Shown one piece after another: positions 1 through 64,000 of a stretch of DNA of 64,000 bases. The stretch's first letter is position 1. Each line of letters starts with the position of its first letter. This DNA is from Sipunculus nudus (Eukaryota > Annelida > Sipuncula > Golfingiida > Sipunculidae). The notes under the pieces were generated by a model. The model saw only the letters and a program-made list of their open reading frames with translations. It made no database searches and was not told where the DNA came from. Position numbers and translations under genes: made by a program. Location: contig CM049308.1 of the NCBI GenBank assembly GCA_026874595.1, forward strand, positions 71,584,624-71,648,623, read 5' to 3'.

Positions 1-600
1 AGGGTACAAATCCTAACCACTGGACCTGGATTCTTCTAACTTGACATCCTGGGAGATCCATAGAAAGGTTCATGCGAAACCTGAAATTACGTCTCTGTTA
101 CCCATGTTCTCCAAGCTATGGACCTCAGAAATACCCCTGAATAATTAAAAATATGATATAAAGCTCCATTATCTGAACAACTAATGCATTTATCACCATG
201 ATTTTTTGCATGCATATTGATCATAGAGTCTTTCATTAGATCCTGCAGATTGGTGGCGCCGACTGGATTTTTAAAAAGTTTAACCCTTTTTTTTCTCTAT
301 TTTTGAGACCTTTACAGATGCGGTCATCTATTAACAAGGCACAAATTGTAACCATTGGTCCTAGAATGTTCTAACTTGACATCCAGGGAGGTCTGTGAAA
401 AATATCCTTGGAAACTTGAAATTAGGTCTCTGTTACCCATATAAGCACCCCCAGCATGATTAAAAATTTGATACCAACCAGGGCACAAATCATAACCATT
501 GGACCTGAAATCTTTTAACTTGATATCCTGAGAGTTTCTCAAAAGTTCTCCCCAGAAACCTGAAATTCGGTCATTGTGAACTATATTCTCAGGGTTTTGG
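1..600. repeat. Three diverged copies of a ~110-bp repeat
   Basis: Copies at about 1-118, 337-446 and 478-600 share 'gcacaaat..taacca.tgg.cct', 'taacttgacatcc' and 'gaaattaggtctctgttacccat'. No coding function is seen. 600-2890 holds no recognisable gene or exon. Confidence 0.75.
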
Positions 601-2893
601 GGTATGTTTGAGCACCCCAGAAATAATGCAAAATACACACAAATTGCCAGATTCCTCAGGAAAGGCTGGTTGGATTGTCATCAAATTTGTTGTGCTTATG
701 GGTCTTGATGAACTTAAGCTAATATACATGAACAAATATGCCACCTACATTATCGTAATTAGTTGCCTGTGCAACATGTCAGTCGGCTGAGGGTCATGAC
801 CCATGGGTCACTTGTTCAGTGTGTCCATCAGTGTATAGGTGTATGTGTATGAAAATAACTACAGGAGTAATTTTCAAGCATAGGGTCTGTATGAACCACT
901 GTGAAATGATGTCACTTTAGCATCTGTTGAAGAACTGCTAGATCCACTTGACCACTGTATACTTCTGCCAGTTCATGTATATACACACACATGGAAACAC
1001 AAGAATTTTTATACACGTACAAATATATATGCACATTGAAACAGCTAAATAAATGCAAGAAACATGACTTGATCCATTAGGAAAGCTTAAATCTTGACAT
1101 GTCTTCAAACCACATACCCAGCTGATTTAGGACTATAAGCATGTTTATGATGGACAGCGAGGGGTCCCTGGAGGGAACAAACTGATGGAATGTAAGAGGT
1201 CTGGGTATATTGACATCCTGTCAGGTCGGGACACTCAGAGCTAAGAGCCACTGGATTATAGATGTGCTGTAGCTATGAGTGTTAACTGTAGTGCGTTGCG
1301 CTACAGGTTAAAAGCAGCTGCATCATATAGTAGCATGCTACCGGTAGTAATGTGCATTCATGTAGCCCCCAAGTCACTGGTCATATTTAACTTAACTGGG
1401 AGCTTTACCGAGGTCAGACTCGAATAGCCTGAATTTAGATTAATTAATTATAATTAACTAGGTCTGTTATACCTTCACCAGGATAAATTATATTTTCACC
1501 ATGGTTGTTTGGTAGGTTTGTCTGTCTGATGTCTGTCAGAAAGTTATAGAAAGATTTTGATGAAATTATGGAGAGTTAGGGAAACGATTCCAAAGAACAG
1601 TTTTCAGTTTGGAGGTAATATGGATAACCAAAACATGTTTTTGTTTTAAGGCCTCTTTATCATTGCGAGAAAAGGTACATTGTTTTACTGTTGGCATTCA
1701 CTAGCATTAAGGGGAAATTTGTAAAACTGTAAAACATGTAAAATTCCAAATAGGTTTCAAGTTTCCACCTTCTGCACTGTGGACAGGTGTGACCTAATAA
1801 GAGCTTTCCTCAAAGTTTCCTGTGGTGCAATTCATTATCATCAAGTTTTGAGGTTGTGAATCACTTAATATTCCAGGTCTGGTGATCAAAATGTTGGTGG
1901 AGGTACTGAGTCTCTGAGTGCTTTCTAGTTTGTATATAAAAAATGCAACCTTCCTCCACACACCCGAGTAGGATCACCTCAGCTCTTCCTTAGTGCAAGA
2001 TGTACCTCTACATCAAATTTCCATTTATTCTTATGCATTGTCTTGTACACAAATAAACAGAAGATCAGACACAGGCAGACAGACAGACATAGATGCAAAC
2101 ATAACCTTTGCCCAATGTGGTTGACTTAAGTAATGAGATTTACATAGGTGAACAAACCCCCCAGTGGAGTACCTCAAATACTAGCATCCTATTTAGTATA
2201 AATTATCCCTGGCATCATCATTTACTTAATATTATATTTGTTCTAGGCATTTTGTGCCAGAATAAATGAGATATGATAGCACCACTGCATCATTCATCAT
2301 ATCATTTCTAAAGCATGTAAGATTAAGCATTGCTGATTTGGATGAGACTGAGAGCTAGGTTGAGACCGAGACCATAGGATTGAGACCATGACCATGGGAT
2401 TCAAGACTGAGGCCAAGGGATACAAAAAACAAGGGGTCTGAGTCTGACACCTCTGGACCACATGCTTAACCAACTATCTTTTACTCCCTTATACCTGAGT
2501 AAAATTTCTCACAAAATATAAGTTTAGTATTTGAGTAAGGACAAATATTCTCTTGTTAAACAAGAGTAAATCCCACATATATGCTTACTTTGGTACATAC
2601 ATTATAAAACCTGAATTTCTCCTTAATAATTCATTCTCTAGTTGCATGAAAATCAGCTGTACCAGTCACATTTGTGTTTTTCTCATCTGCTTTAGTTCAT
2701 ATCCTGTAAAATTTATTGTATCTGAAATATTTGTCATGACAGTTCACAATGAATGCTATTTTCATAACCTGGTGTGGCAACAGGATAAGTGGCTTTGGTA
2801 TAACACGAAGTCATTTTCAATAGCTTTTTCATCTTTTTCAAGTGCTTTTGTATGAGCCATGACGTAGCTGATCCAAAGGTGCTGCTGTGTGTT

Positions 2894-3353
2894 GTTATGG
2901 GTTGACATAAAAGTGGACTAAACTGCGTCACTAGTAAAGCATGCTTTTCTAGCCAAGCGGTTGGTATGCCGAACTTGTGCACCACCAACATGGGTTCGAA
3001 TCCGGGATCGACCCAATTTTTTCCCCTGAGCAATTTGTCTTTGTAACAAATGGGGGCTCGTCCAACATTACAGCAATTTTTGTGGCCCAGGGAATGGTGG
3101 TTTGAAGTTATTAGGAAATAACCGCCACCTTGTTCACTGAAGGTGTGACTCCTGGGATAGTCTTGTTCTGATAGCAAAACTCTCTTAAGAAGGGGTGTGT
3201 TATGGGGTGACATAAGAGCCGACCAAACTGTCTCGCTAGTGAAGCATGTTTTTCTAGTGAAGCGGTTGGTAAACTGGACTTGTGCACCACCAACATAGGT
3301 TTGAATCCCGTGAATGGCCTTATGTTTTCCCCTGAGCAATTTGTCTTTGTAAC
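2894..3353 (+). mobile_element. Tandem pair of tRNA-derived SINE-like units
   Basis: Two units (2894-3047 and 3199-3353) share a tRNA-like head: A-box-like TAGCCAAGCGG at 2950 and TAGTGAAGCGG at 3255, B-box GGTTCGAATCC at 2993 and GGTTTGAATCC at 3298. Both end in 'cccctgagcaatttgtcttt'. The heads do not fold as full tRNAs. The remainder of 3354-5117 shows no supported gene. Confidence 0.75.
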
Positions 3354-5117
3354 AGTGTATGAACAACAGATTACTTGTGTCTCATACACAGACATACCAC
3401 ACCTGTGCATTATTTGGCCTGTTGAGCAATTGGGGCCCAAAGAGGGTGGGTGAAGGGATTATTTCTTAGATCTCAAGCATTTCAGGGCAGCTTCATATGT
3501 AAGTAAATCGATAGCCAACTAGATTTATCTTCTTTAATCTTAAAGTCTGAGACTAAGACTCTGATTTGCAGAAAATTGTCCTGAGACTAGTCTTTAGACC
3601 ACGCCAAGATCAAAGACCTTCATGACTTCTTTACATTCATAACATACAGTGGTACTGTAAGAGGTATCCTGTGGGTTCACATTCTCATCATTTCAAATAA
3701 AGAGCTTGTTTTAGTACCTGCTGACCCTGCAGGTCCCAGGAAGTCATACAGGACCATCGATTGCAAATCACTGATAGGCTATTTTGAGCAGACCTTGAGC
3801 CTAACATAACTCAAAGGACTTGTAGCTGGCCGATAGTGTTTCCTGAAATATGGCCTACTCACTCAACTGCCAGAAGCATTCTATTAAATATCTTTGAATT
3901 GATGTATTACCTTCATTTTACACAGCCTGACCAAGATGGATTTGGATAGATAAAATGTAAAAAAAAAATTTTTTATTATACAACATCCATGTTCACTGGA
4001 ATATTTTGCAATGAAAGCATCACATTTTTATTTTTTTATAGCATCTATCTATACTAGTTTAGCTTTTTTTAGTTTAAATTATTGCTTGATAACTTTTCAC
4101 AGTTTAATATTGAACAGATCATTCCCAAATCAGCATTTGATTATGTGTCCAATAGTTTAGATATCTCTGAATTAGTTCACAGTATTACTTTCATCACATG
4201 TCCAATAATTGTAAGTATAAATGGTATAAACCTAATTAGGGCAAGGGTACTCTATAGTAATTACCTTGTCTGTCCATGTGTCCGCCTGTCTATCCACAAA
4301 TTTGTTTCAGGATGATTACTTTAGTTTAGATTGACATATATGGTTTTCAAACTTGACTTTTATATGGCCTACCACTGAAGCAAGAACCTTATTGATTTTG
4401 GGGTCATTAGGCTGAAGGTCAAGGTAACAGGATTAACTTAGACCTTTAAAATGATTGGAGATGCATTTTAAGCCAAACTTATCATCCCAAACCCATCAGA
4501 TAACCACACCAGGATCACAGATAGTTTTTTATTATGATCTTATTTTATAAATTCCATGATCATTTAAATTCCCATCTGTGTTATAATACCCTCAACAGTG
4601 ATTAGATTAAGGCAGAGATATCAATAGTACTGATTTAAGAGGGTCTGTATACTATAACACATTATTGAGGAAAAACACAATTCAGCCTAAATATTAAAAT
4701 AAACCATCTTTATCTGATATAATCAGATATCCAGAGTGACATCCAGATTGGAGGAAGGATGGCAAAGTGACAGACAAAGAGTTATTTTGTATTTAAGGTC
4801 TTCAGTACAAATCCTATACAAAGAATGGATGACAGTGACATATTCATAGTGATAAAGTGATTTTAGCTATGCCCGTTTACATTTTGGAGGTGGAGCCATT
4901 GACAGACCTTACATTTAACCTTTAAACTATTACAAATGAAAAATTATAGGTAGCTTTTACTTAAGAGAGTGACAGGCATTGATGGTGTGATGTCATGTAA
5001 AATAGAATGGCGTGTTTACACTGGAGTACAAAGACGAAGACGGTGGAGCTGATAGTGATCTTGGTGTGGGGTATTTCCTGGTGTATAATTTATTGGGGAT
5101 TGTTTTCATCGTGACAG

Positions 5118-63563
<58,446 letters not shown>

Positions 63564-64000
63564 TTATATTCATTTATCAACCCATTATCATCATAAAACC
63601 ATGACATACACAATTCATGTTCAAAGCCTCTTCCACAACACTGAAGAAACTGAAAAAAAAAACAAAATCCACATGTAAAAAGGACAAGAATTCAGGCATT
63701 CTCCCTCAAATATTTATACATGTGTGCCTTTTCTTTTAATGCAGAGTTTATTACCAGAAGTAAAGGCATTTAGTTGTGATATTCTTATGGAGTTACTTTC
63801 AGCTAACAGGTATTATGGTAAAAATATACCTTACCTTCCCTATACATATATATATACACTTGAAAAAAAATCTGAGTTTTATATATCAGTGAATGAATGT
63901 ACTTAGTATACATTTTTTAAAGGGAATTAATTCTCCAGTTGTTCTGTATAATAAGAAAAATTTTAATTCATATTAATGTAGTCAGAATTGGTTTGCTGAT
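63564..64000 (+). other. Probable 3' UTR and flank
   Basis: Sequence after the stop codon. No AATAAA signal is seen to the window end, so the UTR probably extends beyond it or uses a variant signal. A candidate exon lies at 63745-63809 (see findings). Confidence 0.5.

Noticed and set aside
2734-3440. Minus-strand ORFs of 210 and 109 aa
   Set aside because: They lie in the antisense of the tandem SINE units and share sequence between the copies.

Overview
Eukaryotic, intron-rich, AT-rich genomic DNA. Almost the whole window is one plus-strand gene, a phospholipase C beta of the PLCB4/NorpA class. Repeat families with internal tandem arrays, tRNA-derived SINEs, short inverted-repeat elements and 'gtccgtctgtcc'-type repeats suggest a mollusc, probably a bivalve. 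That assignment is inference; no organism-specific marker is visible.

Layout. 1-5117 is intron and repeats; the N-terminal exons (start codon and first part of the PH domain) lie upstream. Exons from 5118 to 22759 encode the rest of the PH domain and the EF hands. Exons at 23343-26315 encode the catalytic X domain. Exons at 29774-40204 encode the acidic X-Y linker, including two frame-preserving cassette-type exons, one with a poly-aspartate tract. Exons at 41269-51971 encode the Y domain. Exons at 51869-54728 encode the C2 domain. Exons at 55212-63563 encode the C-terminal coiled-coil tail, ending Glu-Thr-Val-Val-stop, a class I PDZ ligand. With one alternative Y exon used, the exons add to 3486 nt, exactly 1162 codons with stop, with all phases compatible. 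The key catalytic and Ca2+-binding residues are present, so the gene looks intact. No second gene was recognised on either strand.

Main discovery. The Y-domain segment before the SRIYP motif is present as three tandem exons (41930-42014, 43277-43361, 45369-45453). Each is 85 nt with the same phases, encodes a different version of the same helix, and keeps Met-Ser-Ser-Phe-Asn-Glu. All three have a minor-spliceosome (U12-type) 5' splice site, GTATCCTTC or GTATCCTTT. The common downstream acceptor at 46378 has a U12-like branch site (CCCTTAAC) about 9 nt upstream. The acceptors of the three exons look U2-type. A U12 donor cannot be joined to a U2 acceptor, so the arrangement itself would prevent two copies being spliced together. 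It would give three catalytic-domain isoforms of a photoreceptor-type PLC beta by mutually exclusive splicing.

The introns carry many repeats: a hAT-like element with an exact 8-bp target duplication and a second copy, a TTAA-flanked inverted-repeat element, Helitron-like 3' ends, a large imperfect palindrome between TA microsatellites, several minisatellites, and a SINE family with three copies.
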